DNA of 64,000 nucleotides from NCBI RefSeq assembly GCF_963678795.1, contig NZ_OY787452.1, forward strand, positions 806,001 to 870,000. Direction: 5' to 3'. Within the stretch, counting starts at the first letter, position 1. Each line of letters opens with the position of its first letter. Below, piece after piece: positions 1 through 9,333 of the stretch. Position numbers and translations under genes: made by a program. This DNA comes from an uncultured Methanoregula sp. (lineage in GTDB: Archaea; Halobacteriota; Methanomicrobia; Methanomicrobiales; Methanospirillaceae). The notes beneath the pieces were generated by a model. The model saw nothing but the letters and a program-made list of their open reading frames with translations, had not been told where the DNA came from and searched no databases.

Positions 1-572
1 TTGAAGACACTGCCGACAATCGCCGTCGGCTTGTAGCTTTTGAGGATCCTTAATTCGAACGAGCACTTGCCGATGGGAATGATCCCCATACCGATGCGTT
101 GTGCGGCGATCGTCATGGTGTTGGCCCCCACATTCATGCCATAGGAGGCGCAGACAACGATCCGGTCCCGGTCTGAAAAACCCTGAGATACGAAACTGCG
201 GGCGTACTTCTCTGCGTACCGCTTCCAGTCCTCCCAGGTCAAAAAAAAACCTTTGGGAGTCCCGCTCGTCCCGCTGGTCTCCTGTATAGAGAATACGTTC
301 CCCCATGAGGTTGAGAGGAACTCAAACTCCGGAGTCACGGGGGGCTGGTGTTCCCGGATCGTCTTTCCGGAGATGATCGGAAGATCCAGCAGGTCTTCGT
401 GGACGCGGATCTCCCCCGGATTGATTCCATTTTCCCGGAACCAGTGACGGTAAAATGCGGAGTGCTCGGCAGCGTACCGGACGGTGTAGCGCACCCTCTC
501 ATCGATCAGGGCATCGAGACCGCCCCGTTCCATTGTCTCAATCTCCGGTGAGAAGTACGATCCCGCGGGCAT
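1..572 (-). CDS. PaaK/coenzyme F390 synthetase-like adenylate-forming enzyme (3' end outside window)
   Basis: The N-terminal 190 residues of an adenylate-forming ligase are present; the rest lies beyond base 1. The P-loop-like motif TSGTSGTPKG is near residue 110, followed by a TWEDWKRYAEKYARSF segment typical of the phenylacetate-CoA ligase family. In methanogens this family includes coenzyme F390 synthetase, which adenylates F420, and several uncharacterised paralogues; the visible part cannot separate them. I chose the ATG at 570-572; an internal ATG at 531-533 with GGAG about 9 bases upstream is an alternative. It is transcribed divergently from the radical SAM gene, with 92 bp between the starts. 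Family assignment is firm, substrate is not. Confidence 0.85.
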   Translation of the reverse strand, partial: MPAGSYFSPEIETMERGGLDALIDERVRYTVRYAAEHSAFYRHWFRENGINPGEIRVHEDLLDLPIISGKTIREHQPPVTPEFEFLSTSWGNVFSIQETSGTSGTPKGFFLTWEDWKRYAEKYARSFVSQGFSDRDRIVVCASYGMNVGANTMTIAAQRIGMGIIPIGKCSFELRILKSYKPTAIVGSVF

Positions 573-664
573 TACAGTGCATTGCAGGAGAAATTGTTTA
601 TAGGTTACGACAGTGGGAAAGACAGGATCAGGAACGTTTTTTCGCTTCTGCTAAGGGCCGGACG

Positions 665-1840
665 ATGCCCTCAATTTATCGTCTGAACGGTCGAAGATGT
701 ACAGACAATTTCATGTACTTCCATGTCATCCTCACGGACAATTGCAACCTCTGTTGCAGTTACTGCCGGGCCAAGGCATTCGAGGAACTGGAAGAAGGTT
801 CAGATGAGGGAGAGCCTGTGGAGATCGATCCGGACCTCCCCCTGGAACTGGACTATGATCTCAGGCTCCTCTATGGTTTCCTTGCCAAAGACCCTGCCCC
901 AACGGTCACATTCTACGGGGGAGAGCCACTCATCCGGGCAGATCTCATCGACCAGATCGTTCGCGAAGCGCCGGTACGTCGGTTCATGCTGCAGACCAAC
1001 GGGCTTCTCCTCGACCGGCTCGCCCCGGAGATCGTGAACCGGTTTTCTACGATCCTTGTCTCCCTTGACGGGAAAGAAGAACTCACTGACAAAAACCGGG
1101 GAGAGGACGTGTACCGCAGGGTAATGGCGCAGGTACAAAGACTCCGGACTATCGGGTACACCGGTGAACTGATCGCCCGCATGACCGTGACTGAACAGAC
1201 GGATATCGTGGATGCTGTCAGCTGGCTTGCCGGAAACCCTGATCACGCGTTCTCCTCCATCCACTGGCAGCTGGACGCAGACTTTGCCGGGGATTTTGCA
1301 AGGAGACAGTTCGCGGACTGGGCCACGGACAGTTACAATCCGGGCATCCGTATGCTGGTCAGTCAATGGGTGGACCGCATGGAAACCACCGGGGAAGTCC
1401 TTCGCTGGTACCCCTTCCTCGATCCCATAGACGATCTCCTTGACGGGAAGGCAAGCCGGCTCCGGTGTGGTTCGGGCTACGCAAACTACAGCATCATGAC
1501 GGACGGCCACATAGCACCCTGCCCGGTGATGGTCGGCATGACACCGTATTATGTCGGGCATATCGCTGATGCCGACCCCTGTGCACTTGACCGGGTTGAA
1601 GTTGGCGGGGAATGCACGAGCTGCCACATCAGGGATTTCTGCGGGGGGCGGTGCCTCTACTCCAACATCACCCGGCCATGGAATACCATACAGCGGCAGC
1701 TCGTATGCGGGACGGTTGAGAATCTCCGCGAGGCACTTGTATCCGCGCTCCCGCGGGTGCAGAATCTCATTGCACGCGGTATCATCGCCCGGAGGGATTT
1801 CGCGCATGAAAAGTTCAACGGGTGCGAGATAATTCCCTGA
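665..1840 (+). CDS. Radical SAM protein with C-terminal Cys cluster, putative peptide-modifying type
   Basis: A 391-residue radical SAM enzyme. The SAM-cluster motif C-x3-C-x2-C lies near residue 22-30 (DNCNLCCSYCRAK), then the GGEP motif (FYGGEPLIR) near residue 85. The C-terminal third has a second Cys group (GECTSCHIRDFCGGRC, plus C-x-G around GSGYANYSIMTDGHIAPCP), as in SPASM/twitch enzymes that bind auxiliary Fe-S clusters. It resembles the archaeal group annotated as putative peptide-modifying radical SAM enzymes; this is from memory of the family. The open frame extends upstream to 455, but that part overlaps the divergent ligase gene and does not look like protein, so I use the ATG at 665. 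No precursor peptide is obvious; the small protein downstream is the nearest candidate. Confidence 0.88.
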   Translation: MPSIYRLNGRRCTDNFMYFHVILTDNCNLCCSYCRAKAFEELEEGSDEGEPVEIDPDLPLELDYDLRLLYGFLAKDPAPTVTFYGGEPLIRADLIDQIVREAPVRRFMLQTNGLLLDRLAPEIVNRFSTILVSLDGKEELTDKNRGEDVYRRVMAQVQRLRTIGYTGELIARMTVTEQTDIVDAVSWLAGNPDHAFSSIHWQLDADFAGDFARRQFADWATDSYNPGIRMLVSQWVDRMETTGEVLRWYPFLDPIDDLLDGKASRLRCGSGYANYSIMTDGHIAPCPVMVGMTPYYVGHIADADPCALDRVEVGGECTSCHIRDFCGGRCLYSNITRPWNTIQRQLVCGTVENLREALVSALPRVQNLIARGIIARRDFAHEKFNGCEIIP

Positions 1841-1894
1841 TACCACGGATGGATTTAAATACACAAGACAGGGAAAACAGGCCGGGATTATGCA

Positions 1895-1907
1895 GATATA
1901 TTTATAT
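1895..1907 (+). promoter_or_regulatory. Archaeal TATA box for the CxxC-x17-CxxC small protein
   Basis: The AT-rich stretch ATATATTTATATC lies about 25 bp before an in-frame ATG at 1927 and about 55 bp before the ATG at 1957. This is the expected TATA position for a short-leader or leaderless archaeal transcript. Confidence 0.55.
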
Positions 1908-1956
1908 CGAACCGTTAGATGTATATATGCAGATCAAAACTGCACGAGTAATAGCA

Positions 1957-2124
1957 ATGGAAAGAAAGAGTTTTGGTGGCCCGAGAAACTTCGGTCCCAG
2001 AGAAATGACAAAGACAGTCTGTTCTGACTGTGGAAAAGAGTGCGAAGTCCCCTTCAAGCCAACTGAAGGAAGGCCGGTCTACTGCAGGGACTGTCTGCCC
2101 AAGCACCGGAAACCCCGGTTCTGA
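1957..2124 (+). CDS. Small zinc-ribbon-like protein, CxxC-x17-CxxC domain
   Basis: A 55-residue protein with two CxxC knuckles separated by exactly 17 residues (CSDC ... CRDC). This matches the CxxC-x17-CxxC family of presumed metal-binding proteins common in Methanomicrobia. The basic N-terminus (MERKSFGGPRNFGPREM) and a C-terminus of Lys/Arg/Pro suggest nucleic acid or ribonucleoprotein contact; that is inference. The start at 1957 fits the usual N-terminus of the family; an in-frame ATG at 1927 would add ten residues and sits better relative to the TATA box. Its function is unknown. Confidence 0.8.
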   Translation: MERKSFGGPRNFGPREMTKTVCSDCGKECEVPFKPTEGRPVYCRDCLPKHRKPRF

Positions 2125-2127
2125 TTT

Positions 2128-2146
2128 CACCATTTTTTTCTTTTTA
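2128..2146 (+). terminator. Oligo-T terminator after the zinc-ribbon gene
   Basis: A run of T residues (TTTTTTTCTTTTTAG) begins 4 bases after the stop codon, typical of archaeal intrinsic termination. No strong hairpin is seen. Confidence 0.5.
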
Positions 2147-2227
2147 GTTCTGCTTCTTCCGGTCATCCATACAAGCGAACAGCCTCTTCCGAAACACTCT
2201 TTTAGCATGTTTGTACATACTCGCAGC

Positions 2228-2461
2228 ATGGCCGGTTCATGGAAAGAGGCAAAGAAACAGGCGGATCAGGAAAAGCTTCCTCAGGTTTATCATGACTGTG
2301 ATTCAGACCGCTACGGGGCATGCGGGCAGGGCGAACAGCAGGGTGCATTCAAAGACGGGGTATTTGTTGAGCACCGCTGCATCTGTATGCCGGCACACCT
2401 GAGCGCGGAAGAACTCGTGGCAAAAGAGAGAATATTCCGGCACGAGAACCCGGACTGGTAA
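2228..2461 (+). CDS. Small Cys-containing conserved-type protein of unknown function
   Basis: A 77-residue protein beginning MAGSWKEAKKQADQEK. It has Cys at CDSDRYGACGQ and CICMP, suggesting a metal or disulfide site. I do not recognise a named family. The ATG at 2228 is chosen because the sequence from there is polar and protein-like, while the upstream in-frame stretch encodes a T-rich hydrophobic artefact; ATG 2207 is an alternative. It lies 100 bp after the zinc-ribbon gene and is convergent with the membrane protein that follows. Confidence 0.6.
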   Translation: MAGSWKEAKKQADQEKLPQVYHDCDSDRYGACGQGEQQGAFKDGVFVEHRCICMPAHLSAEELVAKERIFRHENPDW

Positions 2462-2484
2462 GCGCTCCTCAAAATACACACTGA

Positions 2485-3078
2485 TTATTTTCTCCGGATC
2501 TCATCCCGGAAACGGTGGAGGAGATCGTAGAGCATGAGGCGGAACTCGTCCCCGATCTCTTCCCAGGACTTGACACCAGCTTCCAAGGGGATTTCACCGG
2601 TGGGAGCGGGCTCCCGTACAACCGTCCCGTCCCCTTCAGGGAGGGGCTTCCACCAGAGTTCCCGCATGATCTCGAAGTACCCGCTGACAATGACGAGGAT
2701 GAAGACGAGCGGCACGATCACAAACGAGAGCAGCCAGAAATAATGATACAGATTGTTTGCAGTGACGAGGTCCACCCATTCAAAGATACGGAGCACGAAC
2801 GCAACGATGAAGACGCTGCCGATAGCCTTGATGACGGGGAAGGGCAGGTTGAGGGGAAACGGGAATACTGCAAAGATGTCTGCAACAAAGATGATGATCC
2901 CGATAACAAGGAGCAGCCAGAAATTGGTGTTCAGGAAATCAATCCCTGACAAAAAGATCGGATTTCTGATAAATTCCCTGAGAATGTTTGCGAGGACTAC
3001 AACAATCAGGAAACAGATGATGCCGGTCATCCGCGAGACAAAAACCCAGCTTAACGACTTGTTGCGACACGGCCACAT
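2485..3078 (-). CDS. Four-helix membrane protein, unknown function
   Basis: A 197-residue integral membrane protein with four hydrophobic segments: GIICFLIVVVLANIL, FWLLLVIGIIIFVADIFAVF, FPVIKAIGSVFIVAFVLRIF and YFWLLSFVIVPLVFILVIVS. A roughly 60-residue acidic/basic C-terminal tail is predicted to be cytoplasmic. The start at 3078 (MWPCRNKSLSW) is preceded by TTGGAGGCAGCAGG, a good ribosome binding site, so the 25 codons further upstream are excluded. No family was recognised. Both neighbours are unrelated. Confidence 0.75.
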   Translation of the reverse strand: MWPCRNKSLSWVFVSRMTGIICFLIVVVLANILREFIRNPIFLSGIDFLNTNFWLLLVIGIIIFVADIFAVFPFPLNLPFPVIKAIGSVFIVAFVLRIFEWVDLVTANNLYHYFWLLSFVIVPLVFILVIVSGYFEIMRELWWKPLPEGDGTVVREPAPTGEIPLEAGVKSWEEIGDEFRLMLYDLLHRFRDEIRRK

Positions 3079-3352
3079 CCTGCTGCCTCCAAAAATGCTG
3101 TACAGGATTTGTGGGGAACAGTATATAGGTTCCCGTACTTGTTTTTCCAGCACGGGAGCTGTATCATCCGGAGCCGGGATCTCCAGGTATGCAGATCAAT
3201 TATCAGCTCTACGGGCATTTCCTGCTCCCGAGAATTACAACGGATCCTGCGACTATCAGTCCGGGTTCTGCGCGAGGAGTACTCACAGAAAAACCGGGAT
3301 ACTGAAAGTTCGGGTGGATTAAACAGGGGGAGGTGGTTATCCCTGCCACGGC

Positions 3353-5107
3353 TCATTCTTTCTTGCCAATGTCATAATATTTCCGGAGAACCCTGTGGAT
3401 CTTTTCTGATTCGATGTACCCGCGATCGAGCTTGTTGACAATCTCATCGATCATCCGGCTGTACATTATGATCTTCTCTGCCAGAGGATCTTCCATCATA
3501 TCCGCAACGCCTATGATTCCCTGAAGGGGATTCCGGATATGGTCGTTCAGAATGGCATACTGCTGGAGGTTACTCTCGATCTGGCCAAAAGCCTCCTTTT
3601 TCAAGTGTTCGATCTCTATTCTCTCGCTGATATCCCTGATGATCGCGACGATTGCGGGACTGCCGAACTGATCAAAAGACCGGGCAGTGATCTCGACCGG
3701 GATCTGCCGGTCGGATTGCGTTTTACAAACACCTGCAGAGATCACGTGGCCGGACGCGCGAAGTTCCTCAACCGGCAGGCTGACACCCTCCTCAATTTCT
3801 GCTATGAACAGGTCAGACAGGTCCATCTCCAGGAATTCCGTGCGCTCGTATCCAAGTACTTCGCAGGCAGCGTTGTTTATTTCTACGATTCTTCCCAGTG
3901 TCTTATCAGGAGCCATCCGGCATATACATACCGGGTCTTTGATGCTGTTGAAGAAGAGCCGGTATTGCTCTTCACTCTGAATGAGACGGTTATGCAGGAC
4001 GTTCTGTGACTGCTCAAGGTCTTCAAGCATCCCGTTGACATTACCGGCAAGATCCCCAATCTCGTCAGCCCCGCTAATCCCGACGCGGGCCGAGAAATCC
4101 CGCTTTTTTCCGATATTATTCACCCTTTGGCTCAGTTCTGCCAGCCGCGAAAGAACGGTTTTTTCAAGGAGCATGAGCATGACCAGACCGAAGATGAGAC
4201 CCGAGGCAATGAACAGGATAACGAAATAGAGGCCGGTAGACTTCCCCTGTGCATAGATATCCCGGGAAATACTGACGCGAAGGATGACTACCGGGTTCCC
4301 GGAAATGTCCCGGATAAGTGAGTACGTACCAAGCATTGTATCATTAACAGGTTCGATGATCGTGGGGGCATTAAAAAACAGGGCCTCATTTCCCTCGCGT
4401 TGGATGAAAAGTGCAGAGGATACGTTAAAACGTGGGACTATCCTGACAAAATCCGGAGGCATCGACGGGTCATTGTACAAGTGCACTTCAAGGGGGAGCT
4501 GCGTAAGGGTCGAGAGCCGGGCAACCTCATTTGTATCGATATACTTGCCCATCAGGAGGTACCCGGTCACATCCTGACTACCGGGTTTACCAAAGACGGG
4601 GCGGATGGCAATCATCATCGGGCCATTGGGCAGTTGGACGATTCCCATCATTCCCTCACGGGATCTGCCCGCATATCCCGAGCGAGGGTAGGCAAAGAGC
4701 ACAGTTCGAAGATCGGACGGTACCGAGACAAACGTGTGGTTTGTGAGATCGTATCCTTGCCCGGAGATGAGGTTCCCCCCGGCATCTGACAGCAGGATAT
4801 CATTGAGCCCGAGCCATTCGAAGATATCGTCTTCAAGCTGTGACCATTGCCCCGTGGAAGAGTTATCTGCGATATACTGTCGGGTATCGTCACGCGAGGC
4901 CCAGTCATTCGCCACTGCATCGAGGGTATTGATATCACTTACAAGTGCGACAAGGACCCGGTCCGTATCTCTTTGTGCACTCTGTAATTCAAGACGGGAG
5001 AAGCCCTTCTGCACGATCAACTCTGATGAGGTGTAAAGAGCGAGAATGAGGCAAAGAAGAGTGATACAGACGATGACGATTGTCTTTTCCCGAATGTCCA
5101 CTGACAT
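3353..5107 (-). CDS. CHASE4-HAMP-PAS sensor with orphan His-box and no ATPase domain
   Basis: A 584-residue membrane sensor. An N-terminal TM helix (residues about 8-28) and a second near 285-310 enclose an extracellular domain with CHASE4 character (NDWASRDDTRQYI, NDILLSDAGG). A HAMP domain (LSRLAELSQRVNNIGKKRDFSARV) and one PAS domain (EEQYRLFFNSIKDPVCIC) follow. The C-terminus has NDHIRNPLQGIIGVADMM, which resembles a histidine-kinase dimerisation/His box, but the protein ends about 70 residues later with no HATPase N, G1 or G2 boxes. It may be phosphorylated by, or dimerise with, another kinase; that is inference. Confidence 0.85.
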   Translation of the reverse strand: MSVDIREKTIVIVCITLLCLILALYTSSELIVQKGFSRLELQSAQRDTDRVLVALVSDINTLDAVANDWASRDDTRQYIADNSSTGQWSQLEDDIFEWLGLNDILLSDAGGNLISGQGYDLTNHTFVSVPSDLRTVLFAYPRSGYAGRSREGMMGIVQLPNGPMMIAIRPVFGKPGSQDVTGYLLMGKYIDTNEVARLSTLTQLPLEVHLYNDPSMPPDFVRIVPRFNVSSALFIQREGNEALFFNAPTIIEPVNDTMLGTYSLIRDISGNPVVILRVSISRDIYAQGKSTGLYFVILFIASGLIFGLVMLMLLEKTVLSRLAELSQRVNNIGKKRDFSARVGISGADEIGDLAGNVNGMLEDLEQSQNVLHNRLIQSEEQYRLFFNSIKDPVCICRMAPDKTLGRIVEINNAACEVLGYERTEFLEMDLSDLFIAEIEEGVSLPVEELRASGHVISAGVCKTQSDRQIPVEITARSFDQFGSPAIVAIIRDISERIEIEHLKKEAFGQIESNLQQYAILNDHIRNPLQGIIGVADMMEDPLAEKIIMYSRMIDEIVNKLDRGYIESEKIHRVLRKYYDIGKKE

Positions 5108-5308
5108 GCACCTACCGCAGACCCGCTGATATGGATAACCTTGTATTGAGGCGATGTATTCTTGTTACTTTCGCAGAATGGATCTTAAAGGATGAGCATT
5201 TCCTGGGTATCCCTGATCGGCGATCAGACTGTTCATTAGGGAGAATACCAGACATTTACTGGAGATTGCGTAATAAAAAATACACCAATAGCCAAAAAAA
5301 TACAACAA

Positions 5309-5324
5309 TGTATAAATATGTACA
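5309..5324 (+). promoter_or_regulatory. trp operon promoter with TRP-box-like TGTACA
   Basis: TGTATAAATATGTACA combines a TATA box (TATAAATA, 5311-5318) with an adjoining TGTACA (5319-5324). TGTACA is the consensus of the TRP box bound by TrpY at the trpEGCFBAD promoter of Methanothermobacter. An imperfect half match (TGTATA) lies at 5309. The leader to the trpE ATG would be about 120 nt. No trpY gene is seen in the window, so regulation by TrpY is inference. Confidence 0.5.
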
Positions 5325-5465
5325 AAGACCACCTTTAAGCCAGATTATATCCCGGAACAAACGGTTCGCCTGCAGGACAGGATGCACCAGACGGCACCCG
5401 GGATACCCTGAACATATACGACCACTGCCGGCCTCCTTCGGTTGCCGGAACTACAGGAACATCTT

Positions 5466-6983
5466 ATGAAGAACGGACTTACCTTCAACCTTGAACTTGA
5501 GGAATTCATCACCGCGGTGAACAACCAGCCTAAACCGCTCATCATCCCGCTCTGTGCAGAACTGCCGCTTGGTGATATCTGCCCGCTGGATATCTACTCA
5601 AGCACGCGAACCGGATGCGGGTTTCTGCTCGAGTCCATGGAAGGCAGCGAGAAGCTCGCCCGCTATTCATTCATCGGGCTTGACCCGCAATTCGTGGTGT
5701 CGGTCGGTGAGACGGTGGATATCCGGGGCAATGAACCATTTGTATCCATTGCCCGGGATCCTGATGGCAGGGACCCGGTCGACCAGATAAAATCGATCCT
5801 TTCCCGGTTCCATTACGTGAACGTAAAAGCTCCCCGCTTCTTCGGGGGCATGGTCGGATATTTTGCCTACGACTGCGTTTACTCCCTCTTCAGGAATGTA
5901 AGGGAGGAAAAAAGGGGCGGCAATACGGGAACCGGGCCGGATGCACGGTTCATGCTCACCAAGGACTGCATAGTCATCGACCATAAGGACAGGATACTCT
6001 ACATTTTTTCAAGCCCGCACCTTACGTACGAGTCCGACCTTGCCACTGAATACCAGAAAAGTGTCCGGCAGATCCAGTCCCTTGCCGCCCGGATTACTAC
6101 GCTAAGGAGCAGCAACTTATACCGGGCCGGAACCGGCAACACAGCATCAGCGGTACCAGTCATTCCTGTAGGATCACAGGAGGAGTACGAGCGTGGAGTG
6201 GAACACATAAAGGAGCACATTGCTGCGGGAGATATCTTCCAGGCAGTCCTCTCACGACGTATGGAATGCGATCTTGCGGGGGACCCGTTCAGCCTGTATG
6301 CCGCACTCCGGAAGATCAACCCGAGCCCGTATATGTATTATCTCGATTTCGGGGACGAACAGGTGATCGGGGCAAGCCCGGAGATGCTCGTGAGGGTGGA
6401 AAAACGCAGGGTAACTACCGTCCCCATTGCAGGCACCCGCCCCCGTGGCCGGACCGAGGCTGAGGACAAGGAGCTGGCAGAAGCTCTCCTCGGCGACAGC
6501 AAGGAACGGGCCGAGCACACGATGCTCGTTGACCTGGCAAGGAACGATCTTGGCCGCGTCTGCCGGTTCGGATCCGTTGGCGTGACTGAATTCATGAACA
6601 TCGAGAAATTCTCACATGTCCAGCACATTGTCTCGACCGTGACCGGCATCCTTCGGGATAACCTCGACTGCTACGATGCTTTCCGGTCCTGTTTCCCGGC
6701 CGGCACCGTCTCCGGAGCGCCAAAAATCCGGGCAATGCAGATCATCGGTGAGCAGGAGCCATACCCGCGGGGAATTTATGCAGGTGCTGTGGGGTATATC
6801 GGTTTTGACCGGAACCTTGATTTTGCGATTGCGATCCGGACCGTCCTTGTCAGGAACGGGCGGGCATCTGTCCAGGTCGGGGCCGGGATCGTTGCAGACT
6901 CAGTGCCGGCAGCAGAATGGAAAGAGACTGAAAACAAAGCCGCGGCGATGATCCGGGCTATCGAGCAATCGGGGGCCTGCTGA
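5466..6983 (+). CDS. trpE: Anthranilate synthase component I
   Basis: Converts chorismate, with ammonia from TrpG, to anthranilate; first gene of trpEGDCFBA. The protein has 505 residues, close to the family norm. The N-terminal LLES motif (residues 54-57) belongs to the tryptophan feedback site, so feedback inhibition is expected. The chorismate-binding half shows GGMVGYFAYD, VPIAGTRPRGRT, HIVSTVTGIL and the signature AGTVSGAPKIRAMQII. The ATG at 5466 is preferred (AGGAAC about 8 bases upstream) over an in-frame upstream codon at 5442. Its TGA ends one base before the trpG ATG, so translation is probably coupled. Confidence 0.97.
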   Translation: MKNGLTFNLELEEFITAVNNQPKPLIIPLCAELPLGDICPLDIYSSTRTGCGFLLESMEGSEKLARYSFIGLDPQFVVSVGETVDIRGNEPFVSIARDPDGRDPVDQIKSILSRFHYVNVKAPRFFGGMVGYFAYDCVYSLFRNVREEKRGGNTGTGPDARFMLTKDCIVIDHKDRILYIFSSPHLTYESDLATEYQKSVRQIQSLAARITTLRSSNLYRAGTGNTASAVPVIPVGSQEEYERGVEHIKEHIAAGDIFQAVLSRRMECDLAGDPFSLYAALRKINPSPYMYYLDFGDEQVIGASPEMLVRVEKRRVTTVPIAGTRPRGRTEAEDKELAEALLGDSKERAEHTMLVDLARNDLGRVCRFGSVGVTEFMNIEKFSHVQHIVSTVTGILRDNLDCYDAFRSCFPAGTVSGAPKIRAMQIIGEQEPYPRGIYAGAVGYIGFDRNLDFAIAIRTVLVRNGRASVQVGAGIVADSVPAAEWKETENKAAAMIRAIEQSGAC

Positions 6984-7565
6984 ATGAAAGTCCTGATCGT
7001 GGACTGCTTCGACAGTTTCACTTTCAACCTGTACCAGCAGGTGGGCAAACTGGGAGGAGAGCCCATGGTCCTCACCTGCGATACACCGATCAGCCACCTC
7101 CGGAAAGTCGCGTGCGACCGGATCATCCTTTCGCCGGGCCCGGGGGCACCGGAAGATGCCGGGGTCTGCCTCGAAGTCCTGAAAACCATGAGCAGGACGA
7201 TCCCGACGCTCGGCGTCTGTCTCGGTCACCAGGCAATATGCACAGCTTTCGGTGGGGAGGTTACACGGGCAGCGCACCTGATGCACGGCAAGACATCCGA
7301 GATCCGTCATGACGGTAAAGCGCTCTTCTCCGGGCTATCAGAACCGTTTGTTGCAACCCGCTACCATTCGCTTGTTGCAAGGGAAGATTCCCTGCCGGAA
7401 GAACTCGCCGTCACTGCAACAAGTCTCGATGACGGGTATGTCATGGGTGTGCGGCACAGGCATTACCCGATAGAGGGGGTGCAGTTCCACCCGGAGAGCG
7501 TTCTCTCAGCATGCGGGGACCAGATCATCGGAAATTTCCTTGCCGGTAAGGGGATGGCCCGATGA
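6984..7565 (+). CDS. trpG: Anthranilate synthase component II, glutamine amidotransferase
   Basis: Supplies ammonia from glutamine to TrpE. The 193-residue class I amidotransferase has the oxyanion motif [11 protein letters not shown], nucleophile Cys79 in GVCLGHQ, and the His-Glu pair in [10 protein letters not shown] near the C-terminus. It starts immediately after trpE and overlaps trpD by four bases (ATGA). The length is typical of a stand-alone TrpG. A para-aminobenzoate role (PabA) is possible for the family, but position in the operon argues for tryptophan. Confidence 0.97.
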   Translation: MKVLIVDCFDSFTFNLYQQVGKLGGEPMVLTCDTPISHLRKVACDRIILSPGPGAPEDAGVCLEVLKTMSRTIPTLGVCLGHQAICTAFGGEVTRAAHLMHGKTSEIRHDGKALFSGLSEPFVATRYHSLVAREDSLPEELAVTATSLDDGYVMGVRHRHYPIEGVQFHPESVLSACGDQIIGNFLAGKGMAR

Positions 7566-8581
7566 TGCTGAAAAGTGCCATCGGCAGGCTGATGGACAGG
7601 CAGGATCTCACCATAACTGAAGCTGCAGAGATCATGGGCACTATCATGGAGGGGAATGCATCGCAGGCCCAGATCGGGGCGTTCCTTGCCGCGCTCAGGC
7701 TCAAAGGTGAGACCCCCGGGGAGATTGCTGCATTTGCAGGGGTTATGCGCAAATATGCAGTGACCGTGAAGCCCGTAACAGAGAAGGTCCTGGTGGATAC
7801 CTGCGGGACCGGTGGTGACGGGGCCCGCACGTTCAATATCAGCACGACATCGGCATTCGTTGCCGCGGGAGCAGGTGTCCCGGTGGTCAAGCACGGGAAC
7901 CGCAGCGTGAGCAGCAGGTGCGGTTCGGCCGATGTTCTGGCCGCTCTCGGGGTCAACCTGTCTGTGGACCCGAAGATACAGGCACAGATCGTTGAAAAGG
8001 CAGGAATCGCATTCCTGTTTGCGCCCCAGCATCACCCGGCCATGCGCCACGTAATGGCCGCCCGCCAGGAGATTGGCTGCCGGACGGTCTTTAACATCCT
8101 CGGACCGCTTACGAACCCCGCAGGCGCCGAAGCGCAGGTTCTCGGCGTTTACGATGAATCCCTGACCCGGACCATGGCAGAAGTACTCCGCATCCTCGGG
8201 CTCACCCGCGCTATGGTAGTCCACGGGAGCGGGCTCGACGAGATCACGACCACAGGTGAAACAGTTGTATCGGAACTCTACCGCGGAGCCATTAGGAGCT
8301 ACATGCTGGACCCGGCAGCGTTCGGGATTGCCAGAGCCAGTCTTGCCGACATTGCCGGGAGCGATGCTGAGACCAACGCCCGGATCACCCGTGAGATCCT
8401 TGTCGGGGAGCGGGGAGCCGGGCGCGATATCGTCCTCATGAATGCAGGAGCAGCGATCTATGTCGGGGGCGTGGCAGGAAACCTCCACGAAGGAATTGAG
8501 CAGGCAGCCAGGTCTATTGATTCCGGCAGGGCGTGCGCCCGGCTCGATGCACTTATCGACGCAACCAGAGGTGCAGCATGA
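7562..8581 (+). CDS. trpD: Anthranilate phosphoribosyltransferase
   Basis: Transfers phosphoribose from PRPP to anthranilate. The 339-residue protein has the glycine-rich PRPP loop [17 protein letters not shown] (from residue 79), [17 protein letters not shown] for the second metal/substrate site, and [15 protein letters not shown] in the N-terminal helical domain. It overlaps trpG and trpC by four bases each, so it is translationally coupled on both sides. The ATG at 7562 or the one at 7565 could be used; they differ by one residue. Confidence 0.97.
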   Translation: MMLKSAIGRLMDRQDLTITEAAEIMGTIMEGNASQAQIGAFLAALRLKGETPGEIAAFAGVMRKYAVTVKPVTEKVLVDTCGTGGDGARTFNISTTSAFVAAGAGVPVVKHGNRSVSSRCGSADVLAALGVNLSVDPKIQAQIVEKAGIAFLFAPQHHPAMRHVMAARQEIGCRTVFNILGPLTNPAGAEAQVLGVYDESLTRTMAEVLRILGLTRAMVVHGSGLDEITTTGETVVSELYRGAIRSYMLDPAAFGIARASLADIAGSDAETNARITREILVGERGAGRDIVLMNAGAAIYVGGVAGNLHEGIEQAARSIDSGRACARLDALIDATRGAA

Positions 8582-9333
8582 TCCTCGACGAGATCGTGCT
8601 TCGCACCAGAAAGCGTGTTGCCTGTCTTCCGGCAACATTCCCGGAATCCCCGTTGCGACAACGGGTAAGCCTGGCCGGCGCAATCCGGAGCAGGAACGGG
8701 AAAAATGCCGTTATCGCCGAGATCAAGTGCGCTTCCCCGAGCGGAGGAGTCATCCGGCGCAACGTGGACATGGCTATGATGGCCGGGGTCTTAAAAGAGG
8801 GAGGATGTACCGCCTTATCCGTGCTGACCGAACCATACTTTTTCGGGGGTACGGGGCAGGACATCGCCCGCGTGAAATCCGCGGTCTCGTTACCGGTACT
8901 CCGCAAGGATTTCATCATCGATGAGCGCCAGATCGCCGAATCGCGGGCACTCGGTGCAGATGCAGTTCTCCTGATCGTCGCAGTGCTCGGGGGAAGACTT
9001 TCAGAATTCGTCAGCCTTGCCCGGGAATACGGCCTCGAACCGCTCGTGGAAACGCATACCGGTGACGAGATCACGGCAGCACTCGCCACCGAGGCAGAAC
9101 TCATCGGGATCAACAACCGTAATCTCGCGACCATGAGTATCGACCGGTCAACTACACGGCTCCTGTCGGGACAGGTAAGGGATGACGGCAGGCTGGTAGT
9201 ATGCGAGAGCGGGATGCGATCCGCGGATGATGTGCGTGAGTTAAAAAGCTACTGCGATGCATTCCTGATCGGTTCATCCATCATGGCAAGCGCTTACCCG
9301 CGAAAGAAACTGGAGGAGTTCGTATGCGCATAA
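8578..9333 (+). CDS. trpC: Indole-3-glycerol-phosphate synthase
   Basis: Ring-closes carboxyphenylaminodeoxyribulose phosphate to indole glycerol phosphate. The 251-residue TIM barrel shows the catalytic segments [62 protein letters not shown] and CESGMRS. It is a stand-alone TrpC, not fused to TrpF. The start at 8578 overlaps the trpD stop (ATGA); the upstream in-frame ATG at 8533 lies inside trpD and is not used. It overlaps trpF by ten bases. Confidence 0.97.
   Translation: MILDEIVLRTRKRVACLPATFPESPLRQRVSLAGAIRSRNGKNAVIAEIKCASPSGGVIRRNVDMAMMAGVLKEGGCTALSVLTEPYFFGGTGQDIARVKSAVSLPVLRKDFIIDERQIAESRALGADAVLLIVAVLGGRLSEFVSLAREYGLEPLVETHTGDEITAALATEAELIGINNRNLATMSIDRSTTRLLSGQVRDDGRLVVCESGMRSADDVRELKSYCDAFLIGSSIMASAYPRKKLEEFVCA

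Noticed and set aside
800..1864. 354-codon minus-strand frame over the radical SAM gene
   Set aside because: It lies antisense to a clear radical SAM enzyme, and its composition (Cys/Pro/His-rich) is that of a high-GC shadow.
5382..5411. Nine-codon open frame in the trpE leader (possible attenuator peptide)
   Set aside because: It contains no Trp codon, archaeal trp operons are not known to use ribosome-mediated attenuation, and no competing hairpins with a T-tract are seen.
7463..8683. 406-codon minus-strand frame over trpD
   Set aside because: Long antisense shadow of TrpD; no recognisable domain and no start context.
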